From Lysobacteraceae bacterium UBA6001 (GTDB lineage Bacteria; Pseudomonadota; Gammaproteobacteria; Xanthomonadales; Xanthomonadaceae), in assembly GCA_002429615.1 (NCBI GenBank), contig DJAN01000082.1, positions 341 to 43,447 of the forward strand: 43,107 nucleotides of DNA. Reading direction: 5' to 3'. A program made the translations under genes and the position numbers. This document shows, piece by piece, positions 1 through 7,744 of this stretch. The notes beneath the pieces are model-generated. The model was given only the letters and a program-made list of their open reading frames with translations. It searched no databases and was not told the DNA's origin. Every line of letters begins with the position of its first letter. Positions within the stretch are counted from its first letter, which is position 1.

Positions 1-882
1 TTCACACTCTTTCCCTACTCGACGCAGCGGCGCGGTCGCCTGCGCCGGCGGCTTGTTGTCGCCGCGCGGCACGCTCAGGAAGCGGCTGTGCAGCAGCATC
101 GCGCCCTTTCCGTCGCCATAGACCGGGTCGCCGACGATGCCGAAGCCCAGCCCATGCTGGGCATGGACGCGGATCTGGTGGGTGCGGCCGGTTTCCAGGC
201 GGCACTCCAGCGCGGTATGGGCGCGGAAGCGCTCGCGCAGGCGGAAATGGGTGACCGCCTCGCGGCCGTCCTCGCGCACGGCCATCTTCAGCCGATCGCG
301 CGGATGGCGGTCGATCGGCGCATTGGCGGTGCCGCCCGAGACCAGCGCGCCCACCACCACCGCCAGGTATTGGCGATGCACCTGGCGCGCGGAGAGCTGC
401 TCGACCAGCGCGGTCTGCGCCTCCAGCGTGCGCGCCACGACCATGACGCCGCTGGTGTCCTTGTCCAGGCGATGCACGATGCCGGCGCGCGGCAGCGCCG
501 ACAGGCCGGGGTCGCGGTACAGCAGCGCGTTGACCAGGGTGCCGTCCGGATTGCCGGCGCCGGGGTGGACCACCAGGCCGGCCGGCTTGTCGAGCACGAA
601 GACCTGGTCGTCCTCGTAGAGGATGTCCAGCGGGATGTCCTGGGGCACGGCGTGGGTCTGGGTTTCCAGCACCACCTGCAGGGTCACCACCTCGCCGCCC
701 TTGACCGGATCGCGCGGGCGCGCCGGCTCGCCGTCGAGCAGGGCGTCCCCGGATTTGATCCATTCGGCCAGGCGCGAACGCGAGAATTCGGGGAAAAGTT
801 CGGCCAGGACGGCGTCGAAGCGGCGTCCGGCGGCGCCATCGGGCACCACGGCCTGGCGGGGGTCATCGGGGGTCTGGGACAT
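1..882 (-). CDS. rluD: 23S rRNA pseudouridine synthase RluD, 3' end cut by window edge
   Basis: RluD makes pseudouridines in helix 69 of 23S rRNA. The frame opens at an ATG at 880-882 ([10 protein letters not shown]) and stays open to base 1, giving 294 codons without a stop. An S4-like RNA-binding region with [14 protein letters not shown] lies near residues 33-46. The pseudouridine synthase core follows, with [12 protein letters not shown], the catalytic-aspartate motif HRLDKDTSG and the GRTHQIRVH motif. It is divergent from bamD, an arrangement common in Xanthomonadaceae. Two things are odd. The final eight or so codons fall in an adapter-like sequence. The part after GRTHQIRVH ([19 protein letters not shown]) does not look like the usual RluD ending with its GG-rich loop and RQALHA motif. 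The N-terminal two thirds are secure; the 3' part is doubtful. Confidence 0.85.
   Translation of the reverse strand, partial: MSQTPDDPRQAVVPDGAAGRRFDAVLAELFPEFSRSRLAEWIKSGDALLDGEPARPRDPVKGGEVVTLQVVLETQTHAVPQDIPLDILYEDDQVFVLDKPAGLVVHPGAGNPDGTLVNALLYRDPGLSALPRAGIVHRLDKDTSGVMVVARTLEAQTALVEQLSARQVHRQYLAVVVGALVSGGTANAPIDRHPRDRLKMAVREDGREAVTHFRLRERFRAHTALECRLETGRTHQIRVHAQHGLGFGIVGDPVYGDGKGAMLLHSRFLSVPRGDNKPPAQATAPLRRVGKECE
4..25 (+). other. Probable Illumina adapter remnant at the contig edge
   Basis: Bases 4-18 read ACACTCTTTCCCTAC and bases 20-25 read CGACGC. Together they match the Illumina TruSeq universal/read-1 adapter at 21 of 22 positions; the only mismatch is base 19 (T instead of A), and the match stops at base 26. 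A chance match of this length at the very end of a window is very unlikely. I therefore read it as untrimmed adapter, and the last codons of the rluD frame here as not genomic. Confidence 0.85.
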
Positions 883-995
883 GGGAAGGCAGGGCAAAGG
901 GAGGGGAATCGGCTTCCGGCGGCGAATTTCAGTCGCTGGACAGGCCACTAGGCTATCATCGCCCTTTCGTTTTCCAGCTGCGTCCCGCCCGACCC

Positions 996-1880
996 ATGAT
1001 CCGACGCTCCGCAACGATGTCCGCGACTTTCCGCCTGTTCGCCCTGCTGCTGATCGTGGCCCTGTTCGCCACGGGCTGCCACCGCGGCGCCAAGGACAAG
1101 AATCCCGACGAGGGCGTCCCCGTCGAGCAGCTGTACAAGAAGGCCCACGGCCTGGCCATGAAGGGCAACTGGGGCGGCGCGGAGGGCAGCTTCAAGCGCC
1201 TGATCGCGCAGTACCCGTATGGCCCGTACACCGAGCAGGCGATGATCGAGATCGCCTACGCGCAGTACAAGGCCGGCAAGCACGATGACGCGGTGTCGAG
1301 CATCGACCGCTTCATCCGCACCTACCCGACGCATCGCAACATCGCGTACCTGTACTACCTGCGCGGCCTGTCCAACTCCAACCGCGACACGATCTTCCTG
1401 CGCCGCGTCTGGTCGCTGGACCCGAGCCGCCGCGACCTGTCCACGCCGCTGCAGGCCTACAACGACTTCAACACCGTCGCCGACCGCTACCCGAACAGCC
1501 GCTACGCCGCCGACGCGCGTGCGCGCATGATCGTGCTGCGTGACGTGTTCGCCCAGCATGAGCTGGACAACGCGCTGTACTACATGCGCCGTGGCGCCTG
1601 GGTCTCGGCCGCGGGTCGTGCCAACTACCTGCTGGAAACCTACCCGCAGAGCGCGTTCCAGTACGACGCCGTCGCCGTGCTGGGCGAGGCTTACACCCAG
1701 CTGGGCAACAAGGCACTGGCTGATGACGCCCGCCGCGTGCTGGAGCTGAACGATCCGCAGCACCCGTGGCTGGCGGGCAAGTGGCCGAAGTATCCGTGGG
1801 CGATCCGCAAGCTGAACCCGTTTGCCGGCGAGAAGTCCGCCGCCACTGGCCAGCGCAACGCGATCATGGACAAGAAGTAA
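996..1880 (+). CDS. bamD: Outer membrane protein assembly factor BamD
   Basis: BamD is an essential lipoprotein of the BAM complex that inserts beta-barrel proteins into the outer membrane. The 294-residue product has an N-terminal signal ending in LFATGC, so Cys28 would be the lipidated residue. TPR-type helical repeats follow: [20 protein letters not shown], then segments carrying AQYPYGPY and RTYPTHRN, both typical of BamD (YfiO). The ATG at 996 is used here; a second in-frame ATG at 1017 would still leave a full signal peptide, and neither has a clear Shine-Dalgarno sequence. The gene is divergent from rluD and ends at a strong terminator, so it is probably transcribed alone. It is longer than E. 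coli BamD (about 245 residues) because of extra C-terminal sequence rich in Lys, Pro and Trp (KWPKYPW). Confidence 0.93.
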   Translation: MIRRSATMSATFRLFALLLIVALFATGCHRGAKDKNPDEGVPVEQLYKKAHGLAMKGNWGGAEGSFKRLIAQYPYGPYTEQAMIEIAYAQYKAGKHDDAVSSIDRFIRTYPTHRNIAYLYYLRGLSNSNRDTIFLRRVWSLDPSRRDLSTPLQAYNDFNTVADRYPNSRYAADARARMIVLRDVFAQHELDNALYYMRRGAWVSAAGRANYLLETYPQSAFQYDAVAVLGEAYTQLGNKALADDARRVLELNDPQHPWLAGKWPKYPWAIRKLNPFAGEKSAATGQRNAIMDKK

Positions 1881-1903
1881 TCGATCGCCAGATCGAACGA
1901 AGC

Positions 1904-1933
1904 AAAGGGCCCGCAAGGGCCCTTTCTTTTTTC
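1904..1933 (+). terminator. Rho-independent terminator of bamD
   Basis: A 9-bp perfect stem (AAAGGGCCC at 1904-1912, GGGCCCTTT at 1917-1925) with loop GCAA is followed at once by the T-rich run CTTTTTTCTT. It lies 24 bases after the bamD stop. Confidence 0.9.
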
Positions 1934-2031
1934 TTCGAAGGCAAGCTCATCAACCCGAAGGTAGAGCCCCCCTTCTGTTAAGGGGGGCGCGCCGAAGGCG
2001 CGGGGGATAGGCAAGGCAGGAGTGGGGCCCG

Positions 2032-2050
2032 AAGTTTGCTTTGCAAACTT
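2032..2050. repeat. Perfect 8-bp inverted repeat between bamD and nadE
   Basis: AAGTTTGC (2032-2039) and GCAAACTT (2043-2050) flank a TTT loop, inside G/C-rich flanks (GGGGCCC on the left, GGGGGCC on the right) that can partly extend the stem. There is no T-run, so it is not a standard terminator. It may be an intergenic repeat or a structured tail of the nadE transcript. Confidence 0.6.
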
Positions 2051-2089
2051 TGGGGGCCAAGCCCGCGCAGCGGGATTGGCCGCGGAGGC

Positions 2090-2110
2090 TAAGCCCGCTG
2101 CGCGGGCTTA
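2090..2110 (-). terminator. Hairpin overlapping the nadE stop codon
   Basis: TAAGCCCGC (2090-2098) and GCGGGCTTA (2102-2110) form a 9-bp perfect stem with loop TGC. The nadE stop codon (2108-2110) is part of the stem. No U-tract follows on the minus strand, so a role as terminator or transcript stabiliser is only possible, not shown. Confidence 0.45.
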
Positions 2111-3745
2111 GCCGGCATAGCCGTTAGTGATCGGATACCGCCGCTCGCGACCGAACGCCCGGCGCGACACCTTCGGCCCCGGCGCGGCCTGGTGGCGCTT
2201 CCATTCGCTGATCCGAACCAGCCGCAGCACCTTGTCGACCACCTCGGCGGCATAGCCGGCGGCGACGATCTCCTCGCGCGACTGTTCCTGGTCCACATAG
2301 CGGTACAGGATGCCGTCCAGCACGTCGTAGGCGGGCAGCGAATCCTGGTCGGTCTGGTTGGCGCGCAGTTCGGCCGAAGGCGGACGCGCGATCACCGCCG
2401 GCGGGATCACCGGCGCGCCGCCCACGGTGTTGCGCCATTTGGCCAGACCGAACACCTCGGTCTTGTACAGGTCCTTCAGCGGCGCGTAGCCACCGCACAT
2501 ATCACCATAGATGGTGGCGTAGCCCACCGCGTATTCGCTCTTGTTGCCGGTGGTCAGCAGCAGGCCGCCGAACTTGTTGGCCAGGGCCATCAGGATGACG
2601 CCGCGGCTGCGCGACTGCAGGTTCTCTTCGGTGATGTCCGGCTCGGCGCCTTCGAACATCGCGCCCAATGCCTTGAGCAGGCCCTGGAACGCCGGCTCGA
2701 TCTCCACCGCCTCCAGCTTCACACCCAGCGTGGCGCACTGCTCGGCGGCCAGGTCGTTCGACAACCCGGCGGTGTAGCGCGACGGCAGGCGCACCGCGGT
2801 GACGTTCTCCGCGCCCAGCGCATCGACCGCCAAGGCCAGCACCAGCGCCGAGTCGATGCCACCGGACAGGCCCAGCCACACCTTGCGGAAGCCGTTCTTG
2901 CCGCAGTAGTCGCGCACGCCGCGCACCACCGCGCGCCAGGCCAGCGCGTCCATGCTCTCGTCGCCGTCGTCCATCCACACCACCGGCAGGAAGCGCCGCT
3001 CGGGGCTGGCGTACTCGACCACCAGCCACTGGTCGGTGAAGGCCGCCGCGGCCGGATGCACGGTACCGTCGCCATCGGCAACCACCGAGGCACCATCGAA
3101 TACCAGCGCATCCTGCCCGCCGACGACGTTGAGATAGGCGATCGCCGCGCCGCTCTCGCGGGTGCGCTCGGCCAGCAGCGCGTCGCGCTGCGCGTGCTTG
3201 CCGCGCTCGAATGGCGAGGCATTGGGTACCAGCACCAGCTCGGCACCGGCGTCCACCGTGCCGCGCAGCGGCTCGGGGAACCACAGGTCCTCGCAGATCA
3301 CCAGGCCGACCTGCACGCCCTTGACCTCGAATACGCAGTTGCCGCCGTCCGGATCGACATCGAAGTAACGGCGCTCATCGAACACCGCGTAGTTCGGCAG
3401 TTCGCGCTTGCGGTAGGTATGCACGACCCCGCCATCGCGCAGCACCGAGGCGGCGTTGTAGACCACGCTGCCAGCGCTCTGCGGCCAGCCGACCACCGCG
3501 ACGATGCCCTGCGCGGCCTGGGCGATGCGCTGCACCGCCTGCTCGCAGTCGGCGAGGAAGCCGGGGCGCAGCAGCAGGTCCTCCGGCGGATAGCCACTGA
3601 CGGCGAGTTCGGGGAACAGCACGATATCGGCGCCGAATTCGTCGCGCGCCTGGGCGATGAATTCGATGATGCGCGAGGTGTTGCCGGCCACGGCGCCGAC
3701 CGGGAAGTCGAACTGGGCCATGGCAATGCGGAGGGATGCGGACAT
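2108..3745 (-). CDS. nadE: Glutamine-dependent NAD(+) synthetase
   Basis: This enzyme makes NAD+ from nicotinic acid adenine dinucleotide, ATP and glutamine in the cytosol. The 545-residue protein is the two-domain type. The N-terminal nitrilase-fold glutaminase shows the Glu-Lys-Cys triad: Glu46 in LFPELAVSGYPPEDLL, Lys113 in YRKRELPNYAVFDE and Cys151 in VICEDLWFP. The C-terminal synthetase domain shows the ATP-pyrophosphatase P-loop SGGIDS at 294-299, then TTGNKSEYAVGYATIYGD and GGYAPLKDLYKTEVF. The ATG at 3743-3745 has AGAGG just upstream. It is a single gene with no obvious partner. Length and motifs agree with the bacterial NadE family that uses glutamine. Confidence 0.95.
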   Translation of the reverse strand: MSASLRIAMAQFDFPVGAVAGNTSRIIEFIAQARDEFGADIVLFPELAVSGYPPEDLLLRPGFLADCEQAVQRIAQAAQGIVAVVGWPQSAGSVVYNAASVLRDGGVVHTYRKRELPNYAVFDERRYFDVDPDGGNCVFEVKGVQVGLVICEDLWFPEPLRGTVDAGAELVLVPNASPFERGKHAQRDALLAERTRESGAAIAYLNVVGGQDALVFDGASVVADGDGTVHPAAAAFTDQWLVVEYASPERRFLPVVWMDDGDESMDALAWRAVVRGVRDYCGKNGFRKVWLGLSGGIDSALVLALAVDALGAENVTAVRLPSRYTAGLSNDLAAEQCATLGVKLEAVEIEPAFQGLLKALGAMFEGAEPDITEENLQSRSRGVILMALANKFGGLLLTTGNKSEYAVGYATIYGDMCGGYAPLKDLYKTEVFGLAKWRNTVGGAPVIPPAVIARPPSAELRANQTDQDSLPAYDVLDGILYRYVDQEQSREEIVAAGYAAEVVDKVLRLVRISEWKRHQAAPGPKVSRRAFGRERRYPITNGYAG

Positions 3746-3900
3746 GAGAGCCTCTTGGAATCCACCGGGTCGCCGGAATCATCCCGGCGCAGCACGAGCC
3801 GGCGCCTTTCGAAGCATCACACCCCGATGATGGCGCCCGGTTCGTCCGGACCATTATTCCAGAAGGCGACTCAGACCAGCGCCCTACGCCCGCCAGCCGA

Positions 3901-4350
3901 TCACCTCGGGTTGCCCACGGTGACCCTGCCGCTGCATTTGCCCACGCAACCGCCAGGTGGATTGATGCCTCGCCCTCTCCCGCCCGAGCCGCCGCCTCCG
4001 CCGCCACCTCCCCCTCCACTACGAGGAGGGGGCGTCTGCTGCTGGCGGCGCACGCCCTTATACCGATCGCCATCAACCGTTACGACATAGTCGACACAGG
4101 CGGAAGCCGAACACAGGGTGATCGTGTCTCCGGGCTGGATGCGCAGGGCTGGAGCGTACTGCCGGCGATCGAAGTCCTGCCGAATCCTCTCTATTTCGGC
4201 GAGCCCGCCTACGTCGATCTGCGGCATTGCCAGTTGGCAATAGAAGCAGTTGAACACCCCGATCTGGCGGGTTCCCGGCCGGGTCTGGGCATGGACGCCC
4301 TCCATGAGCAGCATTGAGAGCCATACCGTGAGCAGCAGAAGAATGCGCAT
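3901..4350 (-). CDS. Secreted glycine-rich protein of unknown function
   Basis: Not recognised. The ATG at 4348-4350 is preferred because it gives a clean signal peptide (MRILLLLTVWLSML, cut after GVHA) and has GAGG upstream; an in-frame TTG at 4365 is the alternative. The mature part of about 130 residues has a small cysteine-containing domain (FNCFYCQL, then CSASACVDYVV), a run of about ten glycines and a basic tail with two more cysteines (GGCVGKC). The paired cysteines suggest a disulfide-bonded periplasmic or exported protein. It starts 11 bases after the upstream gene ends, so the two are probably co-transcribed and may work together. The glycine run is encoded by a CCGCCTCC-like repeat on the plus strand that could change length by slippage. 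Confidence 0.6.
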   Translation of the reverse strand: MRILLLLTVWLSMLLMEGVHAQTRPGTRQIGVFNCFYCQLAMPQIDVGGLAEIERIRQDFDRRQYAPALRIQPGDTITLCSASACVDYVVTVDGDRYKGVRRQQQTPPPRSGGGGGGGGGGSGGRGRGINPPGGCVGKCSGRVTVGNPR

Positions 4351-4361
4351 GTGGTCGGCCC

Positions 4362-5258
4362 TCAACGCAACGCCATCACCAGCGACCGCGACAATGCCTG
4401 GGCATTGCGAAGTTCGTCGGCCGAAAGGCCTTGCCGGTAGGTATCGAGAAAAGCGGGCTCCGGCCCTCCCATCAACTGCTCGGCCGCCTTGCCGTAGCCG
4501 TAAGCCAGCGTCAGGTTTCGATCAGCGAGCACACCCGACGCGTAAGCCGATGACAGACGCAGCATCGCTTCGGGCATGCCACGCTGAGCGAGGTCCTGCA
4601 GGTAGCCGATGGCATCGTTGCGAAACTGCGCGACGGCCTCCGGATGCGCCAGCATCTGCCGCTGATCTCCGACGATCTCGTCGACCGCATCTACGTAAGC
4701 GAGCCGTGCATAGGGATCCCCGGCTTCTGCGGCACGGCGTAGCCAGCTGCCGGCAGTCTGAACTTGTGCAGACGTGACATCTTTGCAATCCGTTGCCTTC
4801 TGCAGCTCAGCCTCGCGCTGCGACCGGACTCTCGATTCGCGCACTTCAATCTCGGTCAATCCGCTACGCGCCAAGTACTGCGGATCGACGACAAGCGGCT
4901 CGGCAGCCAGAGACGCCGGCCATGTTCTGCAGCGTTGAAGCGAAAGATAGAGTTGACGCATCGCTTCGATGTCGCCGGATTGCGCTGCAGGGAGCAACCT
5001 GGCCACGATTTCCGACACCGCGCCGTCTGGAACGGACTGCGCGTCGACCAGGTCGAACATGACCAGAGAACTCCCTTGGGTCGGGCGTATGCGAGGCGAG
5101 GAAGGTGCAGCCGCACCCTGCTCCACCTCGTTGACCGCATCACGAAGGGGGGATGCCGCGTCGACGGGTAATGGCGCGGTTGCCAGCCGCTCCCCCCAAA
5201 GCCACCACCCGAGCACGCCGCACAGTACGCACAGGCCAACGAACGATGTGGCTTTCAT
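4362..5258 (-). CDS. Membrane-anchored Sel1-like repeat protein, function unknown
   Basis: The 298-residue protein starts with a single hydrophobic segment (VGLCVLCGVLGWWLWG, about residues 7-22), probably an uncleaved anchor or signal. The C-terminal half contains short helical repeats of Sel1/TPR type: WLRRAAEAGDPYARLAYVDA and YLQDLAQRGMPEAMLRLSSA, then LAYGYGKAAEQL. Such repeats bind proteins in the periplasm or cytosol. The ATG at 5256-5258 has GGAG seven bases upstream, which fixes the start. It is the first gene of a two-gene unit with the glycine-rich protein at 3901-4350. Codon use is somewhat less GC-biased than in the neighbouring housekeeping genes. The specific role cannot be read from sequence. 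Confidence 0.6.
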   Translation of the reverse strand: MKATSFVGLCVLCGVLGWWLWGERLATAPLPVDAASPLRDAVNEVEQGAAAPSSPRIRPTQGSSLVMFDLVDAQSVPDGAVSEIVARLLPAAQSGDIEAMRQLYLSLQRCRTWPASLAAEPLVVDPQYLARSGLTEIEVRESRVRSQREAELQKATDCKDVTSAQVQTAGSWLRRAAEAGDPYARLAYVDAVDEIVGDQRQMLAHPEAVAQFRNDAIGYLQDLAQRGMPEAMLRLSSAYASGVLADRNLTLAYGYGKAAEQLMGGPEPAFLDTYRQGLSADELRNAQALSRSLVMALR

Positions 5259-5381
5259 CGATCTACTCCGAAAGGAACATGGGGCAGACGCTATTCCTCA
5301 CCCAAAGCAGTACAAGGCAGAAGCAGCAGAACCGGCTGTTGGATACGAAAATTCCAAACAAAAAGACACCCGATTCGCCCC

Positions 5382-5411
5382 AAAAAAAAAGGCCGCCCGA
5401 AGGCGGCCTTT
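5382..5411 (-). terminator. Rho-independent terminator of sucCD
   Basis: On the minus strand AAAGGCCGCC, loop TTCG, GGCGGCCTTT (plus positions 5411-5388) is followed by a run of T (plus A run 5382-5390). It lies 25 bases beyond the sucD stop. The plus-strand reading also has a short T-rich tail, so it may act in both directions. Confidence 0.9.
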
Positions 5412-5435
5412 CTCTCCTGCGCGGGTAGCGCGGGA

Positions 5436-6314
5436 TTACTTCTTCAGGCGCGCGGCAATCGCGGCACCCAGGTCGCCCGGCGAACGGACGGTGGTGACGC
5501 CAGCGGCTTCCATCGCGGCGAACTTGCCTTCCGCGGTGCCCTTGCCGCCCGAGGCGATCGCACCGGCGTGGCCCATGCGCTTGCCGGCCGGGGCCGAGGC
5601 GCCGGCGATGAAGCCGACGACCGGCTTCTTCACGTGCTTGGCGATGTACTCGGCACCGGCTTCCTCGGCGTCGCCGCCGATTTCGCCAACCATGATGATG
5701 CCTTCGGTCTGCGGGTCTTCGTTGAACAGCTTGAGGCAGTCGACGAAGTTCAGGCCGTTGATCGGGTCGCCGCCGATGCCGATGCAGGTCGACTGGCCCA
5801 GGCCCACTTCGGTGGTCTGCTTGACCGCTTCATAGGTCAGCGTGCCCGAACGCGACACGATGCCGATCTTGCCCGGCATGTGGATGTGGCCCGGCATGAT
5901 GCCGATCTTGCACTCGCCCGGGGTGATCACGCCGGGGCAGTTCGGCCCGATCAGCACGGTGTCCGGATGCGAACGGGTCAGCACGTTCTTCACGCGCAGC
6001 ATGTCCAGCACCGGGATGCCCTCGGTGATGCAGACGATGACCTTGATGCCGGCCGCGGCCGCTTCCAGGATCGCGTCGGCCGCGAACGGCGGCGGGACGT
6101 AGATGACCGAGGCGTCGGCGCCGGTGCTCTGCACGGCGTCGGCGACGGTGTTGAACACCGGCAGGTCGATGTGGGTGGTGCCGCCCTTGCCCGGGGTGAC
6201 GCCGCCGACGACCTGGGTGCCGTACTCGATCATCTGGGTGGCGTGGAAGGTGCCCTGCTGGCCGGTGAAGCCCTGCACGATCACCTTGGTGTTCTTATTG
6301 ATCAAAACAGACAT
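5436..6314 (-). CDS. sucD: Succinyl-CoA ligase (ADP-forming) alpha subunit
   Basis: SucD is the alpha subunit of the TCA-cycle enzyme that turns succinyl-CoA into succinate while making ATP or GTP. The product has 292 residues. The CoA-binding Rossmann domain opens with [14 protein letters not shown], and the [18 protein letters not shown] and SRSGTLTYE segments are typical. The phosphorylated active-site histidine is His249 in [10 protein letters not shown]. The ATG at 6312-6314 has GAAGGA upstream. It follows sucC by 21 bases and the pair ends at a strong terminator, so sucCD is a two-gene operon, here separate from sucAB. Confidence 0.97.
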   Translation of the reverse strand: MSVLINKNTKVIVQGFTGQQGTFHATQMIEYGTQVVGGVTPGKGGTTHIDLPVFNTVADAVQSTGADASVIYVPPPFAADAILEAAAAGIKVIVCITEGIPVLDMLRVKNVLTRSHPDTVLIGPNCPGVITPGECKIGIMPGHIHMPGKIGIVSRSGTLTYEAVKQTTEVGLGQSTCIGIGGDPINGLNFVDCLKLFNEDPQTEGIIMVGEIGGDAEEAGAEYIAKHVKKPVVGFIAGASAPAGKRMGHAGAIASGGKGTAEGKFAAMEAAGVTTVRSPGDLGAAIAARLKK

Positions 6315-6335
6315 TGGATTTCCTTCGGTGTCGGA

Positions 6336-7505
6336 TCAGGCGGCGTTCTTGACGGCTTCAACGACTTTCTTGGCGCCGTCGTTGATGTTGTCAGCCGGGA
6401 TGATGGCCATGCCGCTGTCACGCAGCAGCTGCTTGCCTTCTTCCACGTTGGTGCCTTCCAGGCGCACCACGACCGGAACCTTGACGCCCACTTCCTTGAC
6501 CGCGGCGATGATGCCCTCGGCGATCATGTCGCAGCGGACGATGCCGCCGAAGATGTTGACGAAGATGCCTTCGACCTTGTCCGAGGACAGGATCAGCTTG
6601 AACGCCTCGATCACGCGCTGCTTGTTCGCGCCGCCGCCCACGTCCAGGAAGTTCGCCGGCTCGCCGCCGTTGAGCTTGATGACGTCCATGGTGGCCATGG
6701 CCAGGCCGGCGCCGTTCACCATGCAGCCGATGTTGCCGTCCATGGTGACGTAGTTGATGTCCAGCTCCGAAGCGGTGACTTCGGTCTCGTCTTCCTGGGA
6801 CTTGTCGCGCATCGCGACCAGTTCCTTGTGACGGAAGTTGGCGTTGTCGTCGCTGTTGAACTTGCCGTCCAGCGCGTACAGGTTGCCGTCGTCCAGGATC
6901 GCCAGCGGGTTGATCTCAACCAGGGCCAGGTCCTTTTCGTTGAAGATGCGGTACAGGTTCACCATGATGTTGGCGAACTGGCCGGCCTGCTTGGCGGTCA
7001 GGCCCATCTTGAAGCCGATGTCACGGCCGTGGTAACCCTGCACGCCCTCGACGAAGTCGACATTGAGGGTGTGGATCTTGTCCGGGGTTTCGGCGGCGAC
7101 CTGCTCGATCTCCATGCCGCCCTCGGACGAGGCGATGTAGCTGATGGTCTTGGTGCCACGATCCACCAGCACCGACAGGTACAGCTCCTTGACGATCTCG
7201 CCGGCGGTGGTCACCAGCACCAGGTTGATCGGCAGCTCGACGCCGGCGGTCTGGTAGGTGGCCATCTTGGTGCCGAGCATCTTGCCGGCAGCGGCCTTCA
7301 CGTCATCGACGGTCTTGCAGAACTTGACGCCGCCGGCCTTGCCGCGGCCGCCCGCATGGATCTGCGCCTTGACCATCCAGGGGCCGTTGCCGAGGGACTT
7401 GGCCACTTCGACCGCTTCATCGGCCGTGGCAGCGACCTTGCCGGCCGGAACCGGGATGCCGTACTCGGCAAGCAGTTGTTTTGCCTGGTATTCGTGGAAA
7501 TTCAT
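6336..7505 (-). CDS. sucC: Succinyl-CoA ligase (ADP-forming) beta subunit
   Basis: SucC carries the ATP-grasp nucleotide site and part of the succinate site of succinyl-CoA synthetase. The 389 residues match the family length. The start [20 protein letters not shown] is diagnostic. The ATP-grasp region includes [16 protein letters not shown], and the C-terminal ligase domain shows FLDVGGGA and [11 protein letters not shown]. Its ATG at 7503-7505 has only a weak ribosome-binding site. It is the first gene of sucCD. The gene is divergent from pilS with 239 bases between, so the two promoters share that spacer. Confidence 0.97.
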   Translation of the reverse strand: MNFHEYQAKQLLAEYGIPVPAGKVAATADEAVEVAKSLGNGPWMVKAQIHAGGRGKAGGVKFCKTVDDVKAAAGKMLGTKMATYQTAGVELPINLVLVTTAGEIVKELYLSVLVDRGTKTISYIASSEGGMEIEQVAAETPDKIHTLNVDFVEGVQGYHGRDIGFKMGLTAKQAGQFANIMVNLYRIFNEKDLALVEINPLAILDDGNLYALDGKFNSDDNANFRHKELVAMRDKSQEDETEVTASELDINYVTMDGNIGCMVNGAGLAMATMDVIKLNGGEPANFLDVGGGANKQRVIEAFKLILSSDKVEGIFVNIFGGIVRCDMIAEGIIAAVKEVGVKVPVVVRLEGTNVEEGKQLLRDSGMAIIPADNINDGAKKVVEAVKNAA

Positions 7506-7744
7506 GCGTCACCGTGGGAAAAGGAATTCGACCGCCGGGAGCGTGCGCCGGCGGCCGGAAAACACGGCCAGGGCACACAAGCGGGCCGCCTATTGTCGCC
7601 CACCGCGACCCGTGGCGCAAAATCGATGGCGACTATCGTGCCGATCCGCCGCCGGGCCCCAGCGGCGTGAAGGCCCGCCCCCGGCCGTGCGGCCCGCAGC
7701 GCGGCCTATACTCGCGGCCTGACCAATCCGAAGGGGAGTTCGGC
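7506..7744. other. Divergent spacer between sucC and pilS
   Basis: These 239 bases must hold promoters for both genes. A TATACT hexamer near 7707 could be a -10 box for pilS, but no matching -35 is visible. AAGGGGAG at 7731-7738 is the pilS ribosome-binding site. No RNA gene or sigma-54 site was recognised. Confidence 0.5.

Noticed and set aside
3985..4035. CRISPR-like or tandem repeat array in the CCGCC-rich stretch
   Set aside because: It is simple coding low complexity for a glycine run, without repeat-spacer structure.
2192..4090. Long open frame on the plus strand opposite nadE
   Set aside because: It is rich in His, Gln, Arg and Ala with no fold-like pattern, and lies antisense to a gene with a complete set of catalytic motifs. 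High GC makes such frames common.
5568..7670. 700-codon open frame opposite sucC and sucD
   Set aside because: It is antisense to two well-conserved TCA-cycle genes, and its Asp/His/Val-rich sequence is the expected reverse-complement artefact.
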